64,000 nt of DNA from Jiangella endophytica (GTDB lineage: Bacteria > Actinomycetota > Actinomycetes > Jiangellales > Jiangellaceae), in assembly GCF_003427025.1 (NCBI RefSeq), contig NZ_QVAI01000001.1, forward strand, positions 868,001 through 932,000, read 5' to 3'. The translations under genes and the position numbers were made by a program. This document shows, piece after piece, positions 24,862-32,218 of the stretch. Below the pieces are notes generated by a model. The model was given only the letters and a program-made list of their open reading frames with translations, was not told the origin of the DNA and made no database searches. Each line of letters starts with the position of its first letter. The stretch's first letter is position 1.

Positions 24862-24872
24862 GCTCGTCTCCC

Positions 24873-25643
24873 GTGTTCACCCGCAACGAGCGCACGGCGC
24901 TGCGTGACGAACTGGTGGCGGCCGCCCGCGCCGACCACCGCATCGCCGGCGCCGCCGTCACCGGATCGGCGGCCGGCGGCGCGGAGGACGGCTGGTCCGA
25001 CGTCGACCTCGCGTTCGGGCTGGCCGACGGTGCCGACCAGGCGGTGGTGATCGGCGACTGGACGGCGGCGATGTACGAGCGGCACGGTGCGGTCGCCCAC
25101 CTCGACTCGCCGCGCGGCGGCACCATCTACCGGGTGTTCCTGCTGGCCAGCACGTTGCAGGTGGACATCGCGTTCGCGCCGGCGGCGGAGTTCGGCGCCA
25201 TCGCGCCGACCTTCCGGCTGCTGTTCGGAACCGCCCGCGAGGTGCCGGCCGCGACGCCGCCGGAGGCCGGCGAGCTGGTCGGGATGGGCTGGCTGTACGC
25301 GCTGCACGCGCGGTCCAGCATCGAGCGAGGCCGCGGCTGGCAGGCGCTCTACATGATCAACGGTCTGCGCGACCAGGTGGTCGCGCTGGCCTGCCTGCGC
25401 CACGACCTTCCCGCCTGGCAGGGCCGCGGCGTCGACGGCCTGCCCGAGGCGGTGACGCGGCCGCTGCTCGACGCGCTGGCCGGCGCGCTCGACGACGCCA
25501 CCCTGCGCCGCGCGTTCGCCGTCGCGACCGAGGCGCTGCTCGCCGAGGCCCGTGACGTCGACCCCGGTCTGGCGGACCGGCTGACGGCGCCGCTGCGGGC
25601 GCTGACCGGCGGCTCAGCCGCGCCGGGCGAGGAACTCCACTAG
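24873..25643 (+). CDS. Nucleotidyltransferase-domain protein (pol beta superfamily)
   Basis: A 256-residue protein starting at GTG. The nucleotidyltransferase core GSAAGGAEDGWSDVDLAFGL has the GS...DxD metal-binding pattern, with a later acidic strand LQVDIAFAP. The second half is helical. The fold is shared by aminoglycoside nucleotidyltransferases and many stand-alone enzymes. It could modify an antibiotic or a small molecule, but the substrate is not evident. Its 3' end overlaps the end of the small gene on the opposite strand. Confidence 0.75.
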   Translation: MFTRNERTALRDELVAAARADHRIAGAAVTGSAAGGAEDGWSDVDLAFGLADGADQAVVIGDWTAAMYERHGAVAHLDSPRGGTIYRVFLLASTLQVDIAFAPAAEFGAIAPTFRLLFGTAREVPAATPPEAGELVGMGWLYALHARSSIERGRGWQALYMINGLRDQVVALACLRHDLPAWQGRGVDGLPEAVTRPLLDALAGALDDATLRRAFAVATEALLAEARDVDPGLADRLTAPLRALTGGSAAPGEELH

Positions 25644-25796
25644 AGCGGGGTCGGCGGAGGTGAAGCGGTCGACCTCTTCGCCGCCGTCGCAGCGGCACAG
25701 GGCCACGGTGACGCCGGCCGCCGTGCGGGCGACGACGCGCCACTCGCCGCCCGCGTCCTCCCAGCGGGTCACCACGCCGACCGGGTCGTCGCTCAT
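25614..25796 (-). CDS. Small conserved hypothetical protein
   Basis: A 60-residue protein (MSDDPVGVVTRWEDAGGEWR at the start, EFLARRG at the end). It has no membrane segment. A CxC pair (LCRCDGGEE) might bind metal. Its 3' end overlaps the nucleotidyltransferase gene by 30 bases in the convergent orientation. Similar small acidic proteins occur in actinobacteria, but no function is known to me. Confidence 0.55.
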   Translation of the reverse strand: MSDDPVGVVTRWEDAGGEWRVVARTAAGVTVALCRCDGGEEVDRFTSADPALVEFLARRG

Positions 25797-25797
25797 G

Positions 25798-25827
25798 CAC
25801 TCAGCCTAGGCGCGGTCGCGTTCGAAC
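25798..25827. repeat. Direct repeat, left copy (duplicated 3' end of RibD-like gene)
   Basis: Thirty bases beginning CACTCAGCCTAGG and ending GTTCGAAC, identical in 29 of 30 positions to 26168-26197, which includes the stop and last codons of the RibD-like gene. The two copies are 370 bp apart in the same orientation. Confidence 0.8.
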
Positions 25828-26040
25828 GATCTCTCGTGGTCGTGGGCGATGAGGGAGCGTCTGGTCGGGGCGCTGGTTCTTCAGGTGTGGAATCGGTGTG
25901 GTCTGCCTTGGCAGCGCCCGGCCATGTCCTTGGCTAGGTCCACCGTCGCTCGACTGTCCGACTCGTACGGGTTTGCGGGGCGGTGAGCCTTGCCAAGGTG
26001 ACCCGTCCGCATGAGGCCCGCACCCCGGAGGCGGGGCCAT

Positions 26041-26124
26041 GAGGCGTTCGGGTGCATCACCAGGCATGCATGCCTGGTGGAGCGGGAGAACGCCTGGTGG
26101 TGCACGCGATCGTTGACGATCATC
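26041..26124. repeat. Dispersed hairpin repeat, copy C
   Basis: The core ACCAGGCATGCATGCCTGGT is a perfect 20-bp palindrome. It is followed by GGAGCGGGAGAACGCC and GATCGTTGACGATCAT, as in copies A, B and D. It is downstream of the RibD-like gene. Confidence 0.68.
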
Positions 26125-26167
26125 GCTGTCCACCAGCACGCTGCCGCCCCACCGCCGGCAATCGGAC

Positions 26168-26197
26168 CACTCAGCCTAGGTGCGGTCGCGTTCGAAC
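26168..26197. repeat. Direct repeat, right copy (3' end of RibD-like gene)
   Basis: Partner of 25798-25827, differing at one base. It covers the final codons and stop of the RibD-like gene, so this is the original copy. Confidence 0.8.
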
Positions 26198-26742
26198 AGC
26201 GTGATCAGGACGCCCTCGCCGACGGTCCGCGACTCGGTGAGCCGCCACCGCGTGCGGTCCGTCGTCTCGCCGAACAGCCGGCGGCCGTAGCCCAGTAGCA
26301 CCGGGTACGTCATGAGGTGCAGCGCGTCGACGAGATCGTGCTCGAGCAGCTCCTGCGCCAGCCGGATGCTGCCGGCGACCTGCAGTTCGCCGTCGACCTC
26401 GTCCTTCAGCTTCGCCACCTCGGTGGCGACGTCGCCGCGGACGACCTGGGTGTTGTTCCACGCCAGGTCCGTGAGCGTGCTGGAGACGACGTACTTGCGC
26501 ATGCCGTTCAACTTGTCCGCCAGGACGCCCTCCTCGCTCGGCCAGGCGGACGCGAAGCCCTCGTACGTCACCCGGCCGAGGAGCAGCGCTTCCCCTGCGA
26601 GCGCCTCGTCGACCTTGAACTGCTCGCCCTCGTCGCCGCTGTCGAAGTCGAAGGACCAGTTCTGGTACTTGAACTTCTCGCCGCCGGGCGCCTGCACGAC
26701 CCCGTCGAGGCTGATGAACTCCGTCACGACGATGCGTCCCAT
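26176..26742 (-). CDS. Dihydrofolate reductase-like protein (RibD C-terminal family)
   Basis: A 188-residue protein of the RibD_C/YyaP-YwjB family of DHFR-fold reductases. Characteristic blocks are MGRIVVTEFISLDGVVQAPG, LLLGRVTYEGFASAWPS, KYVVSSTLTDLAWNNTQVV and LHLMTYPVLLGYGRRLFG. These proteins bind NADPH, and their substrates are mostly unknown. It is the second gene of a pair with the alpha/beta-hydrolase gene (2-base gap), divergent from a TetR regulator. Confidence 0.85.
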   Translation of the reverse strand: MGRIVVTEFISLDGVVQAPGGEKFKYQNWSFDFDSGDEGEQFKVDEALAGEALLLGRVTYEGFASAWPSEEGVLADKLNGMRKYVVSSTLTDLAWNNTQVVRGDVATEVAKLKDEVDGELQVAGSIRLAQELLEHDLVDALHLMTYPVLLGYGRRLFGETTDRTRWRLTESRTVGEGVLITLFERDRT

Positions 26743-26744
26743 GA

Positions 26745-27554
26745 TCAGGCCTCCCGCACGAACTCGCGCAGCGCCGGCGCGAGCACGTCGGCCGTCGTGC
26801 CGTGGTTCTCGCCCGGCACGGGCTTCAGTGTGGCCGTCGGCAGCAACTCGGCGACGGCCCGCGGACCCGGGATCAGCGTCGGCCAGGTGTCGATGCCGTG
26901 CATGACCAGCACGGGGACGTCGATCGAGGCCCACCGGTCGGCCGGCAGCGGGTTGCCGGACATCGTCGTGCCCATGATCCGGCCGTCGTAGGCGATGGTG
27001 GGTGCGATGCCCAGCATGACCGGCCAGAAGTCGCTCTGGCGCAGGCCCTCGACGTCCGCGGGCGACGCGCCGGCGGCGTCGAGCATGAAGATCTCGACCG
27101 CGTCGCCGGGCCGCCCGGCCGCGTTGGCGGCGTCGAGACGCTCGACGTAGTCCGACGGCAGCGGCGGGCGGACGTCGTCGACCACGAACGGCGGCTCGAA
27201 GACCGCGACGTGGCTCACCGGCACCAGCCCGGACGCGGCCGCGTCCAGCGCCAGTACGCCGCCGGACGACCAGCCGAAGAGGACGGCCGGGCCGCCGCCG
27301 GCGTGCTCGACCAGCGCGGCGAGGTCCTCGATCTCGCGCTCGACGGCGTACGGCGCGGTGTCGGTGCTGTTGCCGCGGCCGCGGCGGTCGTAGGCGTAGG
27401 TGCGGAATTCGTCGGCCAGCAGCCCGCCGGTCTCCGCGTTCAGCGGGTTGATGGCGGTGTAGCCGGTGGCGCCGTCGATCATGATCAGCGGCCGGCCGTC
27501 GCCATAGGTGTCGAACGCGATGGTCGTGCCGTCCTTGGAGGTGACCGTGCTCAT
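26745..27554 (-). CDS. Alpha/beta-fold hydrolase
   Basis: A 269-residue alpha/beta-hydrolase. The nucleophile elbow is LFGWSSGGVLALD (Ser), with YDRRGRGNSTD upstream and the catalytic His in PGENHGTTADVL. There is no signal peptide, so it is cytoplasmic. It is the first gene of a two-gene unit under the divergent TetR operator. Ester, lactone or similar substrates are possible and cannot be narrowed. Confidence 0.83.
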   Translation of the reverse strand: MSTVTSKDGTTIAFDTYGDGRPLIMIDGATGYTAINPLNAETGGLLADEFRTYAYDRRGRGNSTDTAPYAVEREIEDLAALVEHAGGGPAVLFGWSSGGVLALDAAASGLVPVSHVAVFEPPFVVDDVRPPLPSDYVERLDAANAAGRPGDAVEIFMLDAAGASPADVEGLRQSDFWPVMLGIAPTIAYDGRIMGTTMSGNPLPADRWASIDVPVLVMHGIDTWPTLIPGPRAVAELLPTATLKPVPGENHGTTADVLAPALREFVREA

Positions 27555-27587
27555 CTCGTGCTCCTGGATCTCGATGGTGGCTCGGAA

Positions 27588-27627
27588 CTAGACGGTACAG
27601 TACTCACATGAGTACGGAACTGTCTAG
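27588..27627. promoter_or_regulatory. TetR-type operator between hydrolase and tetR genes
   Basis: A 40-bp imperfect palindrome running from CTAGACGGTACAGTACTC to GAGTACGGAACTGTCTAG around ACAT. The centre GTACTC-ACAT-GAGTAC is perfect. It overlaps the promoter region of both divergent genes. Confidence 0.68.
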
Positions 27628-27657
27628 TACTCTGCGCTGAAGGAGTGAGGAGAAGGC

Positions 27658-28293
27658 ATGGTTCTCGAGGACGTTGAGGAAGGCCGCACGGCGCGCAAGC
27701 GACGGGCCATCATCGAGGCAGCCACCGAGGTGTTCCTCCGGCACGGCTATCTGGGCGCCAGCATGGACCAGGTGGCGGCGAAGGCCGCGGTCTCCAAGCA
27801 GACGGTCTACAAGCAGTTCGCCGACAAGGAGCACCTGTTCGCCGAGATCATCGCCGGCCGCACCAACACCCTCGGTGACCGGCTGGCCGCGGTCTACGCC
27901 ACGCTCGACGACGCCACCGAGGCGCGTCCGGCGCTGCGCGAGGTCGGCCATCAGTTGCTGCAGAGCCTCAGCCGGCCCGACGTGCTGCAGCTGCGCCGTC
28001 TGGTCATCGCCGAGGCCGACCGTTTCCCCGACGTCTCCGGCACCTGGTGGGAGCGGGCCTTCCATCCGTCGCTGGTGCTGCTGGGCGAGGCGCTGCGGCG
28101 CATGGCCGACCGCGGGCTGCTGCGCGAGCTGGACGACCCGACGCTGGCCGCGTACCACCTCGCCGGCCTGGTCATGTACAAGCCGATGAACCGGATGATG
28201 TTCGCCGGCACCGCGGCCGTGTCGCCGCCGGACGAGCTGGAGCGGCTGGCCGATCGCGCGGCCGACGTGTTCCTGGCGGCCTACGGAGCGTGA
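27658..28293 (+). CDS. TetR-family transcriptional regulator
   Basis: A 211-residue regulator. The N-terminal helix-turn-helix is in EAATEVFLRHGYLGASMDQV and AAKAAVSKQTVYKQFADKEHLF, typical of TetR proteins; the C-terminal domain is TetR_C-like. It has a strong ribosome-binding site (GAGGAGAAGG). It is divergent from the hydrolase/RibD-like pair with a long palindrome between, and its stop overlaps the GTG of the downstream kinase-like gene. Confidence 0.87.
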   Translation: MVLEDVEEGRTARKRRAIIEAATEVFLRHGYLGASMDQVAAKAAVSKQTVYKQFADKEHLFAEIIAGRTNTLGDRLAAVYATLDDATEARPALREVGHQLLQSLSRPDVLQLRRLVIAEADRFPDVSGTWWERAFHPSLVLLGEALRRMADRGLLRELDDPTLAAYHLAGLVMYKPMNRMMFAGTAAVSPPDELERLADRAADVFLAAYGA

Positions 28294-28886
28294 CGCCGCG
28301 GCTGATCGTGCTCAACGGGCCGCCGGCCGTCGGCAAGTCGACGCTGGCCCGCCGCTACGCGGCCGAGCACCCGCTGACGCTCAACCTCGACGTCGACCGT
28401 GTGCGCGACCTGATCGGCGGCTGGCGCGACGATGCGGGTGCCGCCGGGCTGCTGGCGCGCGCGATCGCTGTGGCGGCGGCGCGGACGCACCTGCTGGCCG
28501 GGCGTGGCGACCTCGATGACGGCCGCGACGACGCTTTGGCACGCGGCCCGGCGACGCCCGGCGGCGGCTATGACGTCGTCGTGGCGCAGTTGGTGGCGCG
28601 GCCCGGGTTCCTGGAGCAGCTCGAGGCGGTGGCCGAGGAAGTAGGCGCGACGTTCCACGAACTGGTGCTGATGGACGCGAAGCCGGCCGTCCTGCGCCGG
28701 TTCGCCGCACGCGCCCGGACGACCGCCGGCGCGCCCGACGCCGAGCCGGCCGAGGTGGCAGCGCTGTATGACCGGCTGACGGCGCACCTGGAGAGTCGGC
28801 CGCGCGTCGTCGTCGTCCCGGCCCGGGAGAGCGCGGTCGACGAGACGTACCGCCGGCTGCTCGCGCACCTCGACGACGAGGGGTGA
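28290..28886 (+). CDS. P-loop kinase-like protein (AAA/zeta-toxin-like)
   Basis: A 198-residue P-loop NTPase starting at GTG in a GTGA overlap with tetR. Walker A is VLNGPPAVGKSTLARRYA, followed by NLDVDRVRDLIGGW, a strand-2 acidic site common in small kinases. Between residues of about 71 and 95 (RGDLDDGRDDALARGPATPG) it has an apparent insertion relative to the expected helix-to-strand turn ahead of YDVVVAQLVARPGFLEQLE. The frame stays open, so it is not a frameshift. It could phosphorylate a small molecule or antibiotic. Confidence 0.72.
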   Translation: MTPRLIVLNGPPAVGKSTLARRYAAEHPLTLNLDVDRVRDLIGGWRDDAGAAGLLARAIAVAAARTHLLAGRGDLDDGRDDALARGPATPGGGYDVVVAQLVARPGFLEQLEAVAEEVGATFHELVLMDAKPAVLRRFAARARTTAGAPDAEPAEVAALYDRLTAHLESRPRVVVVPARESAVDETYRRLLAHLDDEG

Positions 28887-28887
28887 C

Positions 28888-28932
28888 GGAGGTGCGCCGG
28901 CCCGGGCTGCGGTCCCGGTCCGGCGCACCTCC
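28888..28932. terminator. Bidirectional terminator hairpin
   Basis: GGAGGTGCGCCGG (28888-28900) pairs perfectly with CCGGCGCACCTCC (28920-28932), 13 bp. It lies between the converging kinase-like and GH127 genes. There is no T-run, as is usual in high-GC actinobacteria. Confidence 0.75.
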
Positions 28933-28964
28933 CCGCGGGCCCGTATGGCCCGCCGCGGGCGGCG

Positions 28965-31900
28965 TCAGCCGGCCCGCAGGTCTTCCTGCGCCCGAGCGGC
29001 CGCGACGAGGACGTCCTGCCGCTCGCGGCGGGTGAACCGGCCGGCCGCCTGCCACTGCGCCGACACCTCTTCGACGCGGCGGACGAACTGGCCGTGGGCG
29101 GCGAACGGCGCGGCCGCCCAGACCTTGTCGAGGAAGCTGTCGCCGTCGTCGTCGCGGGTCTCGTTGGAGACGCCGGAGTCGACCGAGCCGAACACCACCT
29201 TCGGCTCGACCCGCTTGTAGTACACGTGGTGCGCGTCGTTGATGCCGACGTACAGCGGGCGCAGCGTGTGCTCGTGTGTGGCGAAGAAGTTCGGCTCGTC
29301 CAGCGCCTCGACGGCCGCGGCGAGGTCCCCGTCGAGCTTGAGCCGCGGGTAGAAGGTGAACTGCCGCCACTCGCGCGACCGGTTCAGAGCCGGCAGCACC
29401 AGCGGGCCGTTGAGGATGCTCTCGACCTGCGGGTCGTCCAGCGCCCGCTCGGTGTGCAGGCTGAACGGCATCGCGATGTCGATGCGGTCGCCCGGCGCCC
29501 ACGTGCGGTCCAGGGTCAGGTACGTCCCCGGCTCGGCCGCGACGTCGGCGGCGGCGCCGTTCACCGTCACGGTGAAGCCGCGCCGCACCCAGTACGGCAC
29601 CCGGAGCTTGACGGCGAGCGGGCCGCTGCCGTCGACCGTGATCGACGTCGACTCCTGCCGCGGGAAGTCCGTCACCTGCGTGACGGTGAACCCCTTCTCC
29701 GTCCAGTGCAGCGTGGAGGCGATGTAGAGGTTGACGTACAGCGTCGAGCCGTCCGCCGACTGCGCGTAGATCGTCTCCTGGTACTTCGTGTGGTTCTCCA
29801 TGCCGGTGCCGCCGCAGCAGGTGCCGTTGTTGCCGAAGCCGCGGGTGGCGCCCGGGTGCGCCGGCAGGAAGTACGTCACCTGCGGGTCGCTGGCGCTGTC
29901 GTTGTCGCGGCGCGAGCCGAGGATGTGGTTCGTCAGGCCACGCTCGTAGTAGTCCATGTACGCCGGGTCGGGGTTGTGGAAGTACAGGTTCCGGGTCAGC
30001 TTCAGCAGGTTGTAGGACGAGCAGGTCTCGCCGCCGCCGCTGGTGGTCCCGGAGGTCGCGCTCTGGTAGTGCAGCGACTCGGAGATGTCGCCGCGTGGCT
30101 GGAACAGCTCGGGGTTCGTGTTCTCGGGCCGCCCGGGCGCCGCGCCGTACTGGCCGCCGGCCGAGCCGTGGCTGAACATCCGCTGCGGGATGATCATGTG
30201 CCAGAAGTTCTCCGCCGCCGTGTAGTACTCGGCGTTGGCGGCGGTGTCCTGCTCGTAGATGCGCAGGTAGCCGGTGAACTGCGGCACGTGCTGGTTGACG
30301 TGGATGCCGGTGAGCACGTCACGGTCCTCGATGGCGGCCGGCAGGACGGTGCGCCGGTTGTCGAACGCCTTCGCCGCGGCCAGGTAGTCCGCACCGCGCT
30401 CGGGGTCGGTCGCGATGGCGGCGAGGTGGGCGAGGTTCTCGTTCGACCCGCCGAACTCGCCGGCGATGTGCAGCGACCACATCCGGTTGAGGTTCTCGCG
30501 CGGGACCTGCGACAAGCGGCTGTGCACCCAGTCGCCCATCTTGGTGACGATCTCCAGCGCCCGCTCGCTGCCGGCCAGGTGGTACGCGTCGATGAGGCCG
30601 CGCATGATCTTGTGCAGCGTGTAGTACGGCGCCCAGATACCAGTGCCGCTGTAGGTGGTGAACTCCTCCAGCCGGATGAACTGCGCCTCTGTGTACGCCG
30701 ACAGGAACCCCGGATGCCGCCGCCCGTCCGTCGCGCCGAAGAACTCGCCGTGCCGGCCGTGGCCGGACGAGTCGGTGATCGCCGGACCCGGTGCCTCGTC
30801 GAACCGGTACCAGGCGACGTCGGCGCTCGCCGCCGCCGGGTCGGCGGCGACAGCGGCGACCTCCGCGGGGTCGAGGCCACGGCCGAAGAGCTGGAACTCG
30901 TCCACCAGGCCGTTCAGGAACTTGATGTTGACCTGCGGGAACTGCGCCCGGCCGATCCAGTTGTCCGGCGTGCTGCCCAGGTCCGACGGCGACAGGCTCA
31001 GCTCGCCGCTGCCCGCGGCGACCCCGTTGACGTAGATGGTGCCGGTGCCGCCGGACTTCACGATGGCGACGTGTGCCCACTCGCCGGCCGGCAGCGCCGT
31101 CGTCGCCTGGACACGCTGCTCGGCGGCCGCGCCGCCGGTGGTGATGGCGAACCGCGGGCCGGTGTCGTTGTGCACCGACAGGTACATCCGCGACAGCGAG
31201 TCCGTCGCGGCGTCGCCGGGGTGGCCGAAGTCGAACAGGCGCGCGTTGTCGTCGCGCACGGCGAGGTTCACCCACGCGGCGACGGTGAAGTCGGTGAGGC
31301 CGCCGACGATGCCGACCGGCAGCCTGATGAAGTCGGCGTCGCCGGTGATGTGGCCGTTCGGCGTGCCGGTGAGCCGGATCGCCGTCCCATTGCGTCCCGC
31401 GGGCCGCGGCGTCGGACGGGCGGCCTGGGCGGCGAACGCGTCCTGGCACTCGCCCAGCGCGCCGACCATGTAGTCGAGCTTGTCCTTGAAGATCTGCTCG
31501 CCGGTCGACGCCCACGACTGCGCCAGCAGCGTCAGGAAGTGCCCGCTGAAGTGGCCGCGCAGGTTGCCGTCGGGCGACTCCCAGCTGCCGATCGGGTTGA
31601 CGCCCTTGTGGTCCAGCCCGGCGGTCACGCGGAAGCTGCGCAGCATGCGGTCCGGGCCGCGCTGGTCGTCACGCACGCCGTTGACCACGCTGGGGCCGTA
31701 CTCGCGGGCGTAGTTCAGCAGCCGGTTGCGCTTCTCCTTGAAGACGCTGTCGCCGAGCGTCACCTGGCTCAGCGTGAACGGGCGTACCTGCCAGCTGTCC
31801 GCGAGCGGGAGGGTGGGCTGGCTCGTAGCGGCCGCGGCCGCGGCCGTGGCGGAGGCGCTGCCGGGCGCGGCACCGGCGCTGCCGGCCGCCATGGTGCCGA

Positions 31901-31967
31901 CGGCCGGTGCCGCGGCCGCCAGAGCCCCCAGGCGGAGGACGGTGCGCCGGGACAGGTCCTTCTTCAT
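28965..31967 (-). CDS. Secreted GH127-family (DUF1680) beta-L-arabinofuranosidase-like enzyme with inserted LamG domain
   Basis: A 1000-residue protein with a twin-arginine signal (DLSRRTVLRLGALAAAAPAV). The catalytic (alpha/alpha)6 barrel of the DUF1680/GH127 family is split: the first part (about 48-190, including GHFSGHFLTLLAQSWASTG) precedes a LamG/concanavalin-like domain (about 190-410), and the barrel resumes at about 420. The zinc/catalytic residues of GH127 are present: Glu647 and Cys649 in GGGETCSS, and Cys717-Cys718 in GTCCGGTG, matching the Glu/Cys/Cys-Cys site of Bifidobacterium HypBA1. HypBA1 releases L-arabinose from beta-arabinosides linked to hydroxyproline in extensins. The related families GH142 and GH146 cannot be excluded. 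A sigma-70-like promoter, a LacI operator and the 21-bp element lie upstream. It ends at a terminator facing the kinase-like gene. Confidence 0.83.
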   Translation of the reverse strand: MKKDLSRRTVLRLGALAAAAPAVGTMAAGSAGAAPGSASATAAAAAATSQPTLPLADSWQVRPFTLSQVTLGDSVFKEKRNRLLNYAREYGPSVVNGVRDDQRGPDRMLRSFRVTAGLDHKGVNPIGSWESPDGNLRGHFSGHFLTLLAQSWASTGEQIFKDKLDYMVGALGECQDAFAAQAARPTPRPAGRNGTAIRLTGTPNGHITGDADFIRLPVGIVGGLTDFTVAAWVNLAVRDDNARLFDFGHPGDAATDSLSRMYLSVHNDTGPRFAITTGGAAAEQRVQATTALPAGEWAHVAIVKSGGTGTIYVNGVAAGSGELSLSPSDLGSTPDNWIGRAQFPQVNIKFLNGLVDEFQLFGRGLDPAEVAAVAADPAAASADVAWYRFDEAPGPAITDSSGHGRHGEFFGATDGRRHPGFLSAYTEAQFIRLEEFTTYSGTGIWAPYYTLHKIMRGLIDAYHLAGSERALEIVTKMGDWVHSRLSQVPRENLNRMWSLHIAGEFGGSNENLAHLAAIATDPERGADYLAAAKAFDNRRTVLPAAIEDRDVLTGIHVNQHVPQFTGYLRIYEQDTAANAEYYTAAENFWHMIIPQRMFSHGSAGGQYGAAPGRPENTNPELFQPRGDISESLHYQSATSGTTSGGGETCSSYNLLKLTRNLYFHNPDPAYMDYYERGLTNHILGSRRDNDSASDPQVTYFLPAHPGATRGFGNNGTCCGGTGMENHTKYQETIYAQSADGSTLYVNLYIASTLHWTEKGFTVTQVTDFPRQESTSITVDGSGPLAVKLRVPYWVRRGFTVTVNGAAADVAAEPGTYLTLDRTWAPGDRIDIAMPFSLHTERALDDPQVESILNGPLVLPALNRSREWRQFTFYPRLKLDGDLAAAVEALDEPNFFATHEHTLRPLYVGINDAHHVYYKRVEPKVVFGSVDSGVSNETRDDDGDSFLDKVWAAAPFAAHGQFVRRVEEVSAQWQAAGRFTRRERQDVLVAAARAQEDLRAG

Positions 31968-32018
31968 GTGGTTCTCCTTGTCCGGGGAGGTGCGATCCGA
32001 CGGGGTTCGGAGTCGAGC

Positions 32019-32036
32019 GCTGTTAGCGGTAACAGC
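32019..32036. promoter_or_regulatory. LacI-family operator upstream of the GH127 gene
   Basis: GCTGTTA-GCGG-TAACAGC, perfect 7-bp arms. The core TGTTAGCGGTAACA fits the same consensus, TGTTASCGGKAACA, as the operators at 8144-8157 and 9310-9323. It lies downstream of the -10, ideal for repression. Confidence 0.72.
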
Positions 32037-32038
32037 GT

Positions 32039-32081
32039 TGAAAGATGTGACATGGTACTGACCGGACGAAAGGGGCGTCAA
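32039..32081 (-). promoter_or_regulatory. Promoter of the GH127 gene with copy 2 of the 21-bp element
   Basis: On the minus strand TTGACG (32081-32076), 18 nt, TACCAT (32057-32052) forms a promoter. The -10 lies inside the 21-bp element, which on the plus strand is TGAAAGAT-GTGAC-ATGGTACT (32039-32059). The order element, LacI operator, gene is the same as upstream of the furanose importer. Confidence 0.65.
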
Positions 32082-32147
32082 GGGTGGCGCATCATGCCGG
32101 CATGCGGGCCGCGGTGCGACGCCGAGGTGCTCGTCGACGGTCGGCAC

Positions 32148-32216
32148 GAGGACTTCTCCCGCACCACGAGGCAGGCGGCCTGGTGGGGCGGGAGAAGTAC
32201 TCGCTGATCGTTCTGA
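32148..32216. repeat. Dispersed hairpin repeat, copy D
   Basis: GGACTTCTCCCGCACCACGAGGC pairs with GCCTGGTGGGGCGGGAGAAGTAC, both written here only to show the arms at about 32150-32172 and 32178-32200. It is followed by TGATCGTT. It lies just after the stop of the Hyp-cluster GntR gene, a terminator position. Confidence 0.62.
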
Positions 32217-32218
32217 GC

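Larger units (their letters stand above)
25797..26175. other. Intergenic region with duplicated gene end and hairpin repeat
   Basis: 379 bp without a convincing gene. It begins with a 30-bp copy of the end of the RibD-like gene (25798-25827) and ends next to the original (26168-26197); hairpin repeat copy C lies near the right side. The sequence between is unremarkable and has no transposase or integrase. Confidence 0.55.

Noticed and set aside
26041..26124. The dispersed hairpins as insertion-sequence ends
   Set aside because: No transposase lies near any copy, no target-site duplications were seen, and each copy is a single hairpin and not a pair of terminal repeats. A REP-like or terminator role remains possible.
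25798..26197. A 30-bp direct repeat as an attL/attR pair of an integrated element
   Set aside because: There is no tRNA gene, integrase or other mobile gene, and only about 340 bp lie between the copies. A duplication or unequal recombination is simpler.
28503..28573. A frameshift in the kinase-like gene
   Set aside because: The reading frame and the family similarity continue unchanged on both sides of the extra segment, so an in-frame insertion fits better.
29094..32207. A very long open frame antisense to the GH127 gene (and similar ones antisense to the MMPL, OppDF and subtilisin-like genes)
   Set aside because: The translations are Arg/Gly/Val/Asp-rich with no domain, and they mirror the codon structure of the well-supported gene on the other strand. 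Such shadows are expected in high-GC DNA.
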